Of a DNA stretch of 64,000 nucleotides, positions 43,485 through 52,662 are shown piece after piece. Every line of letters begins with the position of its first letter. Within the stretch, counting starts at the first letter, position 1. The DNA lies in NCBI RefSeq assembly GCF_900095175.1, contig NZ_LT606946.1, positions 1,032,058 to 1,096,057 of the forward strand, given 5' to 3'. The notes below the pieces were generated by a model. The model was not told where the DNA came from, did not search any database, and saw only the letters and a program-made list of their open reading frames with translations. The stretch is from Polynucleobacter necessarius (GTDB taxonomy: Bacteria > Pseudomonadota > Gammaproteobacteria > Burkholderiales > Burkholderiaceae). A program made the position numbers and the translations under genes.

Positions 43485-44660
43485 TTAAAAATTATGACCA
43501 CCAAGATGTCCAGTCACATCAACGCACTCCCCAATGAAATACAAGCCTGGGTGCTTACGAGCCATTAAAGTCTGACCATCTAACTCTTTAGTATCTACGC
43601 CACCCAACATCATTTCTGCTTTTTTCCACCCCAGGGTTCCAGCTGGCTTTACCGACCAATTGGTAATCAGTTCTTTGAGGACTTGCCTATCTTTTTTAGA
43701 GACCTCAGCCCATTTTTTACCCAAGAGGTATTTTTGTTCTGCAAATGCCTTTGCTAAACGTAGTGGCATGACTGAGGCTAAGATATTTTCAGTCAACTTA
43801 AGTCGATTATCTTCGTCATTAAATAATTCATCGCAACTGAAGCTCCCATTGACCTCGACTGCACCCAACCAATCAATATGAATAACTTCACCCTCAGTCC
43901 AGTAGCTACTAGCTTGCAGGACTGCTGGGCCCGAAAGGCCTTTGTGAGTCAAGAGCAAGTCTTCGTTAAAGCGGCATGCACCATAACGATTACCCTTTGA
44001 TCCTACGGCAATACGAACCGGCAAACTGAGGCCGGATAAGGTCATTAAATGATCAAATTCTCCAGAGGTAAAAGAGAGTGGCACTAATGCGGGGCGTGGA
44101 TGAACAACATTTAACCCAAAATGCTTAGCGATATCTAAAGAATATGCCGTAGCCCCTATTGCAGGAACTGGTAGGCCCCCTGTTGCCATGACCACAGAAC
44201 GCGCGCGCTCAGTGCCGGCATTGGTTTTAACACTCCATGTTCCTGCCTCATGAGAAATCGACTGTACCGTGACTGGATGACGAATATCCACGCCTCCTTT
44301 GGCACACTCACTCAACAGCATCTCAATGATTTGTTTAGCAGAGTCATCACAAAACAATTGCCCTTGATGTTTCTCGTGATAGGCAATTCGGTATGACTGT
44401 ACGAGCTTAATAAATTCTCTTGCGGGATAGCGAGATAAAGCGCTTTTTACAAAGCGGGGATTTAAGGAGGGAAAATTAGCTGGACTGCTGTGGAGATTAG
44501 TAAAGTTGCATCGCCCTCCGCCGCTGATACGAATTTTTTCACATAAAACATCTGCATGATCTAGCACCAAGACTTTTTTACCCAACTGGCCTGCAACTCC
44601 AGCACAGAATAGTCCAGCTGCACCACCACCGATGATGATGGCATCCCAAGATTTGTTCAT
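43485..44660 (-). CDS. FAD-dependent oxidoreductase of the HI0933/YhiN family
   Basis: 391 residues. FAD site IIIGGGAAGLFCAGVAGQLG, then KIRISGGGRCNFTNLH, and C-terminal HPGLYFIGECVDVTGHLGG. The frame ends GGHNF, whereas relatives usually continue GYNFQWAWSSG and about 15 more residues; here a stop follows directly, so the tail may be truncated. Electron acceptor and substrate unknown. It lies 3 bases behind the channel-like gene. Confidence 0.85.
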   Translation of the reverse strand: MNKSWDAIIIGGGAAGLFCAGVAGQLGKKVLVLDHADVLCEKIRISGGGRCNFTNLHSSPANFPSLNPRFVKSALSRYPAREFIKLVQSYRIAYHEKHQGQLFCDDSAKQIIEMLLSECAKGGVDIRHPVTVQSISHEAGTWSVKTNAGTERARSVVMATGGLPVPAIGATAYSLDIAKHFGLNVVHPRPALVPLSFTSGEFDHLMTLSGLSLPVRIAVGSKGNRYGACRFNEDLLLTHKGLSGPAVLQASSYWTEGEVIHIDWLGAVEVNGSFSCDELFNDEDNRLKLTENILASVMPLRLAKAFAEQKYLLGKKWAEVSKKDRQVLKELITNWSVKPAGTLGWKKAEMMLGGVDTKELDGQTLMARKHPGLYFIGECVDVTGHLGGHNF

Positions 44661-44663
44661 GAC

Positions 44664-45179
44664 TTACTTAAAGCGCTCAATGACATCGGCTGGCAAGTTC
44701 AGTTTTTGCATATGTAAACGGGTATAGGCCTGACGGAAGTTCTTGGTCATGGAAATCATGACGGAAGCAGTCCAGGCGAAGACAAACATCCCAGAAAACG
44801 CAATGATGATCGCCAGCATCCTCCAACCTCTTGGCAAGAGGTCATCCATAAAACCCATGGCGGTATAAGTGCTACCACTAAATAAAATACTCTCACCCAG
44901 ATTCGGTACGAGATCAAAAGCTCTGAGAGCAATTCCCCAAAGAATGATTTCAAAGATGTGCGTGAGAAATAAACAGAGTATGCTGATATAAAACACGATA
45001 GCTACCGAAGAGTACTTATACTCTGAAAGATATAGAAATGATTTCACCTCATAGCGTTTCGCAATCTGGAGCAATGCAAGTCCATGTACCAACATCACCA
45101 CTAAAAGCATAGCAATACCAAACAAATAGGCCAGTAGGTCTAGTTCGGAGCTCAGGGATGCAGTATTGGGAATAGTCAT
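44664..45179 (-). CDS. Two-helix ion-channel-like membrane protein
   Basis: 171 residues with four hydrophobic segments; the last two flank a pore-like loop reading SGSTYTAMGFMDDLLP. In potassium channels this place has T-V-G-Y-G-D; here A-M-G-F-M-D, so potassium selectivity is doubtful. MISMTKNFRQAYTRLH forms the cytoplasmic end. Annotation as ion channel is from topology and loop position. Confidence 0.6.
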   Translation of the reverse strand: MTIPNTASLSSELDLLAYLFGIAMLLVVMLVHGLALLQIAKRYEVKSFLYLSEYKYSSVAIVFYISILCLFLTHIFEIILWGIALRAFDLVPNLGESILFSGSTYTAMGFMDDLLPRGWRMLAIIIAFSGMFVFAWTASVMISMTKNFRQAYTRLHMQKLNLPADVIERFK

Positions 45180-45217
45180 GGTATCTGTGATCGTATTTTA
45201 CAGTTCTCGTGAACCTG

Positions 45218-46075
45218 CTAGGCCAACTGATACCAGTCTCGAATGATGTCCCAAGCCTCTTGAGCAGTCTCAACAAAGTGGATTAAATCCACATCCGCCT
45301 GCTCAATCACCCCATGCTCAAGCATCTGCTTAAAGTTAATCACCTCATGCCAGAATGTCTTACCTACTAAGATGATCGGAAATCGCTCCACCTTCTTAGT
45401 CTGCATTAGGGTGAGTACCTCAAAGAGCTCATCGAAAGAGCCAAAGCCCCCTGGATAAGCCACAATCGCCCTCGCCCTGAGCATGAAGTGCATCTTACGA
45501 ATAGCAAAATAATGAAACCGGAAACTTAAACCGGGTGTGATGTAGGGATTGGGATGCTGCTCTCGCGGTAAGTTGATATTAAAACCAATGGTCTCATCCC
45601 CTTCCTCAAAAGCACCGCGATTGGCAGCTTCCATAATTCCAGGTCCGCCACCGGTGGCGATATGTAGCTTATTGCGATTCTCAGATTGAGTAGCGTTATA
45701 GCCAGCAACAATTGCTCCAAACTCCCTTGCCGAATCGTAGTACTTGCAATGCGGCAATGCTCTTTTAGCTTCGGCTATAGCCTCTGGAGTTTTAGCATTC
45801 TTCTCCAGCTCTCGCGCTTTCTCACAGCTGATAAATCGAGTGGAGCCAAATACAGTAATCGTGTGCTCAATGCCTCGCTCATGCAATAAGATTTCTGGCT
45901 TTAATAACTCTAGCTGAAAGCGTAAACCTAAGGTTTCACGACGAGATAAAAAAGCCTGGTCATCAAAAGCAAATCGATAGGAGTCTTCGGAACTCTTTTC
46001 CTCTAACTGGCTTTTCTGAAGATTCAGAAAATCAGTGATGGTTTGAGAGTTATTGATAGGGAGTGTTGGGCTCAT
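45218..46075 (-). CDS. LOG-family protein (TIGR00730-like, cytokinin-activating enzyme fold)
   Basis: 285 residues from MSPTLPINNSQTI; a start 27 codons upstream is open but less likely. Signatures are TGGGPGIMEAANRGAFE and AYPGGFGSFDELFEVLTLMQ (PGGxGTxxE type). The fold cleaves the N-glycosidic bond of nucleoside monophosphates. About 100 residues longer than plant LOG, typical of the bacterial long type. Confidence 0.87.
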   Translation of the reverse strand: MSPTLPINNSQTITDFLNLQKSQLEEKSSEDSYRFAFDDQAFLSRRETLGLRFQLELLKPEILLHERGIEHTITVFGSTRFISCEKARELEKNAKTPEAIAEAKRALPHCKYYDSAREFGAIVAGYNATQSENRNKLHIATGGGPGIMEAANRGAFEEGDETIGFNINLPREQHPNPYITPGLSFRFHYFAIRKMHFMLRARAIVAYPGGFGSFDELFEVLTLMQTKKVERFPIILVGKTFWHEVINFKQMLEHGVIEQADVDLIHFVETAQEAWDIIRDWYQLA

Positions 46076-46244
46076 GTTTGGAACTCTAGATACGACATCA
46101 GAAATAGTAATAGTACCTAGAATATTGCATTGCTTGATTTTCAGGGCTAATTCCAATTTACTATCAGCTCTAGAAACCTTAATATGAGAAGAAATCAGGC
46201 GTGGTTTGCTATAGCCTTTTGTTCACTTTTTACCCAGTTTCCAT

Positions 46245-46984
46245 ATGAATACACTCAACCCTTCCCTACTGAGCTCTTTTGTTCCAACTGGCACCCTAAG
46301 GGTGGGTATTAATTTAGGCAACCCTCTTTTGGCTAGCTTAGATGGCAAGACAGGGACTCCCAAAGGGATTACTGTTGATATTGCAAATTACATTGCAAAT
46401 AAGCTACAACTGCCGATTACTTTTACCTGCTATCCAATGGCGGGAGCTACTGTTGAGGCAGTTAAATCAGATGAGGTGGAGACTTGGTATTTGTAGCGAT
46501 CGACCCGGTTCGTGGGGCTGATATCAGCTACACCCCTGCCTATATTCAGATTGAGGGTGTCTATATGGTGAAGGACTCTTCACCACTCACCCAGAATGAA
46601 GATGTAGATGCAGCAGGCAATGAAATTGTTGTTGGCAAAGGTAGCGCATACGATCTTTACCTCATTCGAGAAATCAAACGCGCTAGTCTTTTACGTTCTG
46701 CTAATTCTCAAGCTGTTGTGGATGACTTTATGCACGGCATTGGAAATGTTGCTGCTGGAGTTAAGCAACAACTAGAAAGTGATGCGCTGCGCTACGATGG
46801 CTTACGCATGTTGCCCGGACACTTTATGGTGATCAATCAGGCCATCGGCATTCCTAAGGCACGCGTTAATTTTGAAAAAACCAATGCCTACCTTAGTGGC
46901 GAGATTCAAGAGTTAAAAACTTCCGGGTTTATCGCAGAAGCAATGCTGCGACACCAAGTTCAGGGCGCCAAAGTAGCTGAATAA
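46245..46984 (+). pseudogene. Amino-acid-type solute-binding protein (PBP type 2) with a 2-base duplication
   Basis: Frame 1 reads VPTGTLRVGINLGNPLLAS and MAGATVEAVKSDEV, then ETWYL-stop at 46496. The second frame gives LVFVAIDPVRGADISYTPAY and ends with LKTSGFIAEAMLRHQ. At 46474-46485 GTGGAGACTTGG should be GTGGACTTGG (VDLVFVAID), so a GA dinucleotide is duplicated. No signal peptide is visible, which is unusual for such proteins. Lone gene divergent from the LOG gene. Confidence 0.85.
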
Positions 46985-46987
46985 GCC

Positions 46988-48403
46988 TCAACAAGAATAG
47001 GTATGTAGCCGCTCCGGAATAATCACGTTTTTCCACTCCAGTTCGTCACGAATTGCCTGAGCCAAGACGGCTGACGCCTCTGGTTCACCGTGCACCACAA
47101 ACACGGATTTAGGCGCAGACTCAAAGCCACGCAGCCAATCTAATAAGCCAGCTTGATCAGCATGAGCAGATAAGCCACCAATCGTATGAATAGATGCGCG
47201 AACTTGAACCTCTTCGCCAAAGAGTCGTACTTTAGCTGTCTTATCTACTAAGCGACGACCCAAGCTGCCATAGGCCTGAAAGCCAGTGATCACGATCGCA
47301 TTTTGTGCCCGCGGCAAATTATTCTGTAGGTGATGAACGATACGACCTGCATCACACATACCACTTGCTGAAATAATGATCGCGCCACCCTTGATCTTAT
47401 TGAGCGCCTTAGACTCCTCTACATCTGCAATGAATCTCAGATCGACCGCGCTGGGATTATTCTTGAACCATTCAAAAGTAGATTGAGACTCTTTATCCAA
47501 TTGAGCAAAAAAACGTTGAGTCAAATGAGTGGCTGCAGTTGCCATCGGTGAATCGACCCAAATACTGAGATGGGGCAATAAATTACGCCTCACTAGATCA
47601 ATCAATAGAAACAGCATCTCCTGTGTGCGGCCAACTGCAAAGGCAGGAATAATAATATTTCCATGGGCACCCAAAGTGCTGGTCACTACATCAATTAATT
47701 CAGCCTCTGTATCAGCTAAGGTTTTATGCAGGCGGTCGCCATAAGTCGACTCCACTACCACTACGTCCACTTGAGAGATTCTGGCAGGATCGGGCATCAA
47801 TAATTTGCCCTTCATCCCAATGTCCCCAGAAAACACACAGCGCTTTTTCTGGGCATGATCCTCGGTAATATCGATTAAAGCAATCGCTGATCCCAGAATA
47901 TGTCCCGCATTCAGAAACTCTAAATGAATTCCCTTGCAAAGCTCTAACTGCTCTCCGTATGCCAACACTTCACATTGCCCGAGCGCAAGCTCAGCTTCTT
48001 CCATTGAGTACAGTGCTACTGGCAAGTCCCCTCGCCACTTGCCCGCCTTTTGTCTACGCTCTGCCCGCTCAACATCAGAGCGCTGAAGGTGAGCGCTATC
48101 CGGTAACAAAATCTTCAGTAACTCATATGTGGCATCCGTACAGTAGATGGGGCCAGTAAATCCTTGGGCGCACAGTCTTGGCAATAGGCCACTATGGTCA
48201 ATATGCGCATGAGTCAGCACAATAAAATCAATTTCTTTGGGAGAAAATGGCAAAGGCTCTAGATTCTTAAAGCTGGCCTCGCGCCCACCTTGGAACATAC
48301 CAAAGTCCACAATGAACCGGACTTCTCGTCCACCAACAGTAGCCTCTACAGAATGTCTTGAGCCTGTAACCTCACCAGCCGCACCGAGAAATTGAATTTT
48401 CAT
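46988..48403 (-). CDS. Metallo-beta-lactamase RNase (CPSF/beta-CASP type)
   Basis: 471 residues. Zinc motifs IVLTHAHIDHSGLLPRL and the beta-CASP domain with VVVESTYGDRLH, NIIIPAFAVGRTQEML and SASGMCDAGRIVHHLQ; the C-terminal RNA-specificity motif is IGGLSAHADQAGLLDWL. Likely an exo- or endoribonuclease. Intact. Confidence 0.92.
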   Translation of the reverse strand: MKIQFLGAAGEVTGSRHSVEATVGGREVRFIVDFGMFQGGREASFKNLEPLPFSPKEIDFIVLTHAHIDHSGLLPRLCAQGFTGPIYCTDATYELLKILLPDSAHLQRSDVERAERRQKAGKWRGDLPVALYSMEEAELALGQCEVLAYGEQLELCKGIHLEFLNAGHILGSAIALIDITEDHAQKKRCVFSGDIGMKGKLLMPDPARISQVDVVVVESTYGDRLHKTLADTEAELIDVVTSTLGAHGNIIIPAFAVGRTQEMLFLLIDLVRRNLLPHLSIWVDSPMATAATHLTQRFFAQLDKESQSTFEWFKNNPSAVDLRFIADVEESKALNKIKGGAIIISASGMCDAGRIVHHLQNNLPRAQNAIVITGFQAYGSLGRRLVDKTAKVRLFGEEVQVRASIHTIGGLSAHADQAGLLDWLRGFESAPKSVFVVHGEPEASAVLAQAIRDELEWKNVIIPERLHTYSC

Positions 48404-48465
48404 TACTTAAGCATACTCCCGATAAAATCGATTGTTAAGCTGCCTATTAGAGCGATACTACTTAA

Positions 48466-49347
48466 ATGAACTCCCCTGCCGAACTGAGATCTCTCGAGCT
48501 TATTACTCGACTAAAGCGGGCGCCCTCAGAACATAAAGAGAATGCTGGCAAAGTCCTGCTTGTTGGCGGTGCGCCTGGCATGGCTGGTGCATTAATGTTG
48601 TCTGGTAGCGCGGCGCTTCACTTGGGGGCTGGCTGGACCATCTTGGAGATGCTAGATCCAACAGCTGCTCATGCCATGCCAGAGCAGGCCGAGCTGATGG
48701 TACGCTTAGCTAGTTTTGAGGCACAAGAGCAACTAGAGGCCACTGCACCCGATGTCATTGCGATTGGTCCTGGACTTGGATTTTCAGCGCTAGCAAGAGA
48801 TTGGCTGATTGCCGCACTGCGCTACCCGAAAGTACCAGTAGTGATTGATGCTGATGCACTCAATTTAATTGCCGACACCCCAGAGTACTTAGACCTTCTC
48901 AAGCAACGCAATCAAGCCTACCCAGGCATGAGCGTTCTCACCCCGCACCCAGGCGAGGCTGCGCATCTTCTTAATACGACAGGCGATGTTGTGCAAGCAA
49001 ATCGTTTGACTGCCTTATCGGATCTCGTCAAATTCACCGGCTCTATTGTTGTACTTAAAGGCCAACATACACTCATAGCCTCACCCTTTTATGAGGCTAT
49101 GCAATGCCAGCAAGGCAATCCTGGTATGGCTGTTGGCGGGATGGGGGATGTGCTAACGGGCAGCATTGCTGCAATTGCTGCTCAAGGTCTTCGCCATCAC
49201 CTCAATTTATGGGAAGCGAGCTGTATTGGGGTTCAGCTCCATGCATCTGCGGCAGATAGTTTGGTAGCCCAGCAAATTGGTCCTATTGGACTTACTCCAA
49301 CAGAGGTTATTTTCGAGATGCGGACTCTGCTCAATAAGCTGTTATAA
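48466..49347 (+). CDS. nnrD: ADP-dependent NAD(P)H-hydrate dehydratase
   Basis: 293 residues of the ribokinase-like YjeF C-terminal domain. VLLVGGAPGMAGALMLSGSA, VVIDADALNLI, VLTPHPGEAAHLL and GGMGDVLTGSIAAIAAQG are all present. It repairs hydrated NAD(P)H. The N-terminal epimerase domain is absent here, so it is stand-alone. DMT transporter begins 6 bases after. Confidence 0.93.
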   Translation: MNSPAELRSLELITRLKRAPSEHKENAGKVLLVGGAPGMAGALMLSGSAALHLGAGWTILEMLDPTAAHAMPEQAELMVRLASFEAQEQLEATAPDVIAIGPGLGFSALARDWLIAALRYPKVPVVIDADALNLIADTPEYLDLLKQRNQAYPGMSVLTPHPGEAAHLLNTTGDVVQANRLTALSDLVKFTGSIVVLKGQHTLIASPFYEAMQCQQGNPGMAVGGMGDVLTGSIAAIAAQGLRHHLNLWEASCIGVQLHASAADSLVAQQIGPIGLTPTEVIFEMRTLLNKLL

Positions 49348-49353
49348 AGCTGG

Positions 49354-50334
49354 ATGCAATCCGCTAGCGAAATTCTTCAACACCGTCGTTACGTTTACGG
49401 CCTCTTAATGGCCGGCTTAGGCTCTGTGCTATTTTCCGGAAAAGCGATTCTCATTAAACTTGCTTTTGCCTACGGTGCAAATGCAGAAACTTTGATTGCC
49501 TTGCGGATGTTGATGGCCCTCCCTCTCTTCTGGGGTATTTTCTGGTGGCACTCACGTAAACAGGTCATGAGTTCACTCACCTGGCGAGATCAAGCCAAGA
49601 TATTTGCTCTGGGATTTATGGGCTACTTTTTTTCCAGCTATCTCGACTTTTTGGGGCTTCAATACATCTCTGTTGGATTAGAGCGAATTGTGCTGTACCT
49701 TGCTCCAACCATCGTGCTCTTGATTTCTTATTTTGCATTAAATAAATCCATTAGTCGTTTGCAGTGGTACGCACTCGCTGTTGGATATCTTGGTGTCATT
49801 GCGGTATTTATCCAGGATGCCAGCTCAACTGGGGCCATGGCTGTGCTGGGCATGTTGCTGGTCTTTGCTAGCGCATGCTCCTATGCAATCTATATGATTG
49901 GTTCCGGAGAAATGGTAAAGCGTGTGGGTAGCGTCCGCTTAGTAGTCTATGCCAGCTCTGCCTCTGCACTTCTTAGTGTGATTCAAATTCTGATTTACGA
50001 TCTTTCCGCTGTCTTTACCCAAGTACAGCAGATTTATTGGCTCAGCCTTCTCAATGCAAGCCTTTGTACTGTTATTCCGATGCTCTTAATCATGATTTCG
50101 ATCAATCGCATTAGCTCACCCTTAGTTGCTCAAGCCGGAATACTCGGCCCTGTTTCAACACTGTTTATGGGCTGGCTTGTACTCTCCGAGCCGATTACTT
50201 GGATTCAGCTTATTGGGATGAGCTTGGTGATGGGGGCGATGTGGCTGCTAGTGCGTAACGATGGCGCTAGCAAAACAAAAGAGTCAAGCCCTTCAAAGCC
50301 CTTAGACCTTGAGGGATCTGAGCCCCTAAATTAG
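49354..50334 (+). CDS. DMT-superfamily transporter (EamA domains)
   Basis: 326 residues, ten helices in two EamA repeats. GLGSVLFSGKAILIKLAFAY starts the first and LGMLLVFASACSYAIYMIGS the second. The C-terminal 30 residues are hydrophilic. Likely metabolite exporter, substrate unknown. Operon with nnrD. Confidence 0.87.
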   Translation: MQSASEILQHRRYVYGLLMAGLGSVLFSGKAILIKLAFAYGANAETLIALRMLMALPLFWGIFWWHSRKQVMSSLTWRDQAKIFALGFMGYFFSSYLDFLGLQYISVGLERIVLYLAPTIVLLISYFALNKSISRLQWYALAVGYLGVIAVFIQDASSTGAMAVLGMLLVFASACSYAIYMIGSGEMVKRVGSVRLVVYASSASALLSVIQILIYDLSAVFTQVQQIYWLSLLNASLCTVIPMLLIMISINRISSPLVAQAGILGPVSTLFMGWLVLSEPITWIQLIGMSLVMGAMWLLVRNDGASKTKESSPSKPLDLEGSEPLN

Positions 50335-50356
50335 CTGCTAAGTTAAAACTAAGAAC

Positions 50357-50644
50357 TTATTGCTGAGGGGCTGCAGACTGAGGAGTTGCTGGCTGTTGAG
50401 TTGCTTTTGCCTTTTTCTTTGATTTTTTCTTTGACTTCTTCTCTGCTTTTTTATCTTTCTTGGACTTCTTAGCAGTCTTCTTAGCAGCTTTCTCTGGTTG
50501 AGCAGCGGGTGCCTCCACTGGAACAGGCGCTGCTGCTGGAGCAGGTGTTGTTACCGGGTCCGCCGCCATTGCGCTAAGGGGTGACAAACCAATCGAGACA
50601 GAAATGAGTATGGCAAAAAATAGTTTTACGAAGCGGGCAATCAT
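50357..50644 (-). CDS. Exported Lys/Ala/Pro-rich small protein
   Basis: 95 residues. Signal peptide ending SAMA; the mature part is low complexity: Pro/Ala spacer, then lysine clusters such as KKSKKDKKAEKKSKKKSKKK. Basic exported peptides of this kind are frequent in Burkholderiaceae and have no known function. The frame is supported by the signal peptide. Confidence 0.65.
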   Translation of the reverse strand: MIARFVKLFFAILISVSIGLSPLSAMAADPVTTPAPAAAPVPVEAPAAQPEKAAKKTAKKSKKDKKAEKKSKKKSKKKAKATQQPATPQSAAPQQ

Positions 50645-50725
50645 TTAAAACTCCAAAAGGTTTGTGGATAATTTGATAATACCCAATTATTCCCCATTCA
50701 TTCCTCATTTATCCAGGGCTTGCGC

Positions 50726-51378
50726 ATGAACTCTTTTCCATCCGATATTTATACAGAGCCTCAGGGATACTCAATTAATACCCTGGAGAACCTAGGCCCC
50801 CTTACTCGCCTTGCTGGCATCTGGGAAGGCCAATGGGGCTTGGACATCAAACCAAAAGCTGAGGGGCCCAAGAAGCAGGTCTATACCGAACGTATTGAGA
50901 TGCAGCCAATCGACCCCCAAACCAATGGACCGCAACTGTTTTATGGTTTGCGCTATCACCTTCACATTACCAAGCCAGGCCAAGTAAAAACCTATCATGA
51001 TCAAGTTGGGTATTGGCTTTGGGAGCCTGCAACTGGGCTGATCGTTCACACCCCCTCACCATCCCACGGGGCATGGTCACTATGGCAACAGGAAAAGCCT
51101 CCGCTAATGCAACTCAATTTGAGTGCGTAGCCAAAATTGATGATCCGACTGCTGGCATCTCCTCAAGTCCTTTTTTAGACTACACCTTCAAAACAGTTGA
51201 GTACCGGATTATGGTGACCATCTTGGAAGACGGCACTTGGTCTTACGAGCAAGATACCGTGATGATGATTAAAGATCAGACTGAACCCTTTCATCATCTA
51301 GACACCAATGTACTGACAAAGGTAGGCGAAGCAACTCCCAACCCGCTTGCGCTTGAGGCAATGAAAAAGCCGTCCTAA
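50726..51378 (+). pseudogene. Heme-binding-like beta-barrel protein (FABP-like, DUF1794) with a C-run frameshift
   Basis: Frame 1: LTRLAGIWEGQWGLDIKPKA to YWLWEPATGLIVHT, then SPSHGAWSLW out of frame and a stop at 51130. Frame 2 carries LTIPRGMVTMATGKASANAT through WSYEQDTVMMIKDQTEPFHH, the end of the barrel. The break is a C5 run at 51051-51055; VHTLTIPRG would need three C, VHTPLTIPRG six. The GxWxGxG-like start and HxDxN tail (FHHLDTNVL) are intact otherwise. Confidence 0.82.
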
Positions 51379-51388
51379 GACGGCCTTT
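51366..51388. terminator. Terminator between convergent genes
   Basis: GCCGTC-CTAA-GACGGC with AAAAA before and CTTTC after; overlaps the last codons of the barrel-protein gene. Confidence 0.75.
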
Positions 51389-51409
51389 CGAGTTGAATCT
51401 TTCTGTTAC

Positions 51410-52558
51410 TTAAGCTGGCTGCGCTTCAGTCTCAGTAATTTTTTCTAGAGCCGCAGAAAGATGACCAACAGTGCGATCAACATGAGCAAGTTTCTCTAGG
51501 CCAAATAAACCAATTCGGAAAGTACGGAAGTCTGGACGCTCATCACACTGCAGCGGCACGCCAGCAGCAGTTTGCAAACCAAGGGCAATAAACTTCTTAC
51601 CAGACTGAATATCTGGATCTTTGGTATAGCTCACTACTACGCCAGGAGACTGAAAGCCTTTTGCTGAAACTGAGTGGTAGCCGTTCGATACCAATAAGGC
51701 ACGAACCTTCTCACCCAACTCTTGCTGCTTGGCTTTAAGTGCTGCGAAACCTAACGACCGGGTTTCTTTCATCACATTGCGCAAAATTTTGAGTGCGTCT
51801 GTTGGCATGGTGGTGTGATACACGTGACCACCCTTTTCGTAGGCCTCCATGATTTGGAGCCATTTCTTCAAGTCCATTGAGAAGCTGCTGCTTTGTGTAG
51901 CTTCAATACGCTCGCGCGCTCTGTCGCCCATAGCAATCAATGCACAGCAAGGCGAGCTACTCCAACCTTTTTGTGGAGCCGTAATTAATACGTCAACATT
52001 ACAAGCCTTCATATCTACCCACATTGCACCAGAGGCGATGCAATCGAGCACAAACAAACCATTCACTGAACGAACTGCTTCACCGACAGCCTTGAGATAG
52101 TCATCCGGCAAAATAATTCCGGCAGATGTTTCTACATGGGGAGCAAAAACCACTGCTGGCTTTTCTTTCTTAATGAAAGCAACTACCTCTTCAATTGGCG
52201 CCGGAGCAAACACACCCTGGGCGGTATCTTCCAATTGTTTACCTTTGATGACAGTAATATCTTGGGTAATGTTGGCGAGGTCAAAAATCTGAGTCCAGCG
52301 GTAGCTAAACCAACCATTGCGCAATACGAGGCACTTTTGATTATTGGCAAATTGGCGGGCAACCGCTTCCATGCCAAAGGTGCCACTGCCTGGAACAATC
52401 ACTGCAGAGCTGGCGTTGTAAGCATCTTTCAAGACGCTAGAGATATCCACCATGACTTTTTTGAACTCTTCAGACATGTGGTTTAGTGAACAATCGGTAT
52501 AAACAACCGAAAACTCTAATAGACCGTCTGGATCAACATTCGGGAGTAAGCCTGGCAT
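51410..52558 (-). CDS. Class V PLP-dependent aminotransferase (alanine/serine-glyoxylate type)
   Basis: 382 residues. VIVPGSGTFGMEAVARQF binds the cofactor phosphate, FVLDCIASGAMWVDMKACNV holds the Asp, and LITAPQKGWSSSPCCALIAM contains the Schiff-base Lys. It probably transfers amino groups between alanine or phosphonate-type donors and glyoxylate or pyruvate. No partner genes nearby. Intact. Confidence 0.87.
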   Translation of the reverse strand: MPGLLPNVDPDGLLEFSVVYTDCSLNHMSEEFKKVMVDISSVLKDAYNASSAVIVPGSGTFGMEAVARQFANNQKCLVLRNGWFSYRWTQIFDLANITQDITVIKGKQLEDTAQGVFAPAPIEEVVAFIKKEKPAVVFAPHVETSAGIILPDDYLKAVGEAVRSVNGLFVLDCIASGAMWVDMKACNVDVLITAPQKGWSSSPCCALIAMGDRARERIEATQSSSFSMDLKKWLQIMEAYEKGGHVYHTTMPTDALKILRNVMKETRSLGFAALKAKQQELGEKVRALLVSNGYHSVSAKGFQSPGVVVSYTKDPDIQSGKKFIALGLQTAAGVPLQCDERPDFRTFRIGLFGLEKLAHVDRTVGHLSAALEKITETEAQPA

Positions 52559-52662
52559 AGTAATTTCCTAGTAAATCGTATGATTAGGACTAAATGATAC
52601 TGATTTAGCACTCTTTAGGTACTGAAGCTTAGAAAATGGGCTTTTTCGGCAAATAAAGGGGG

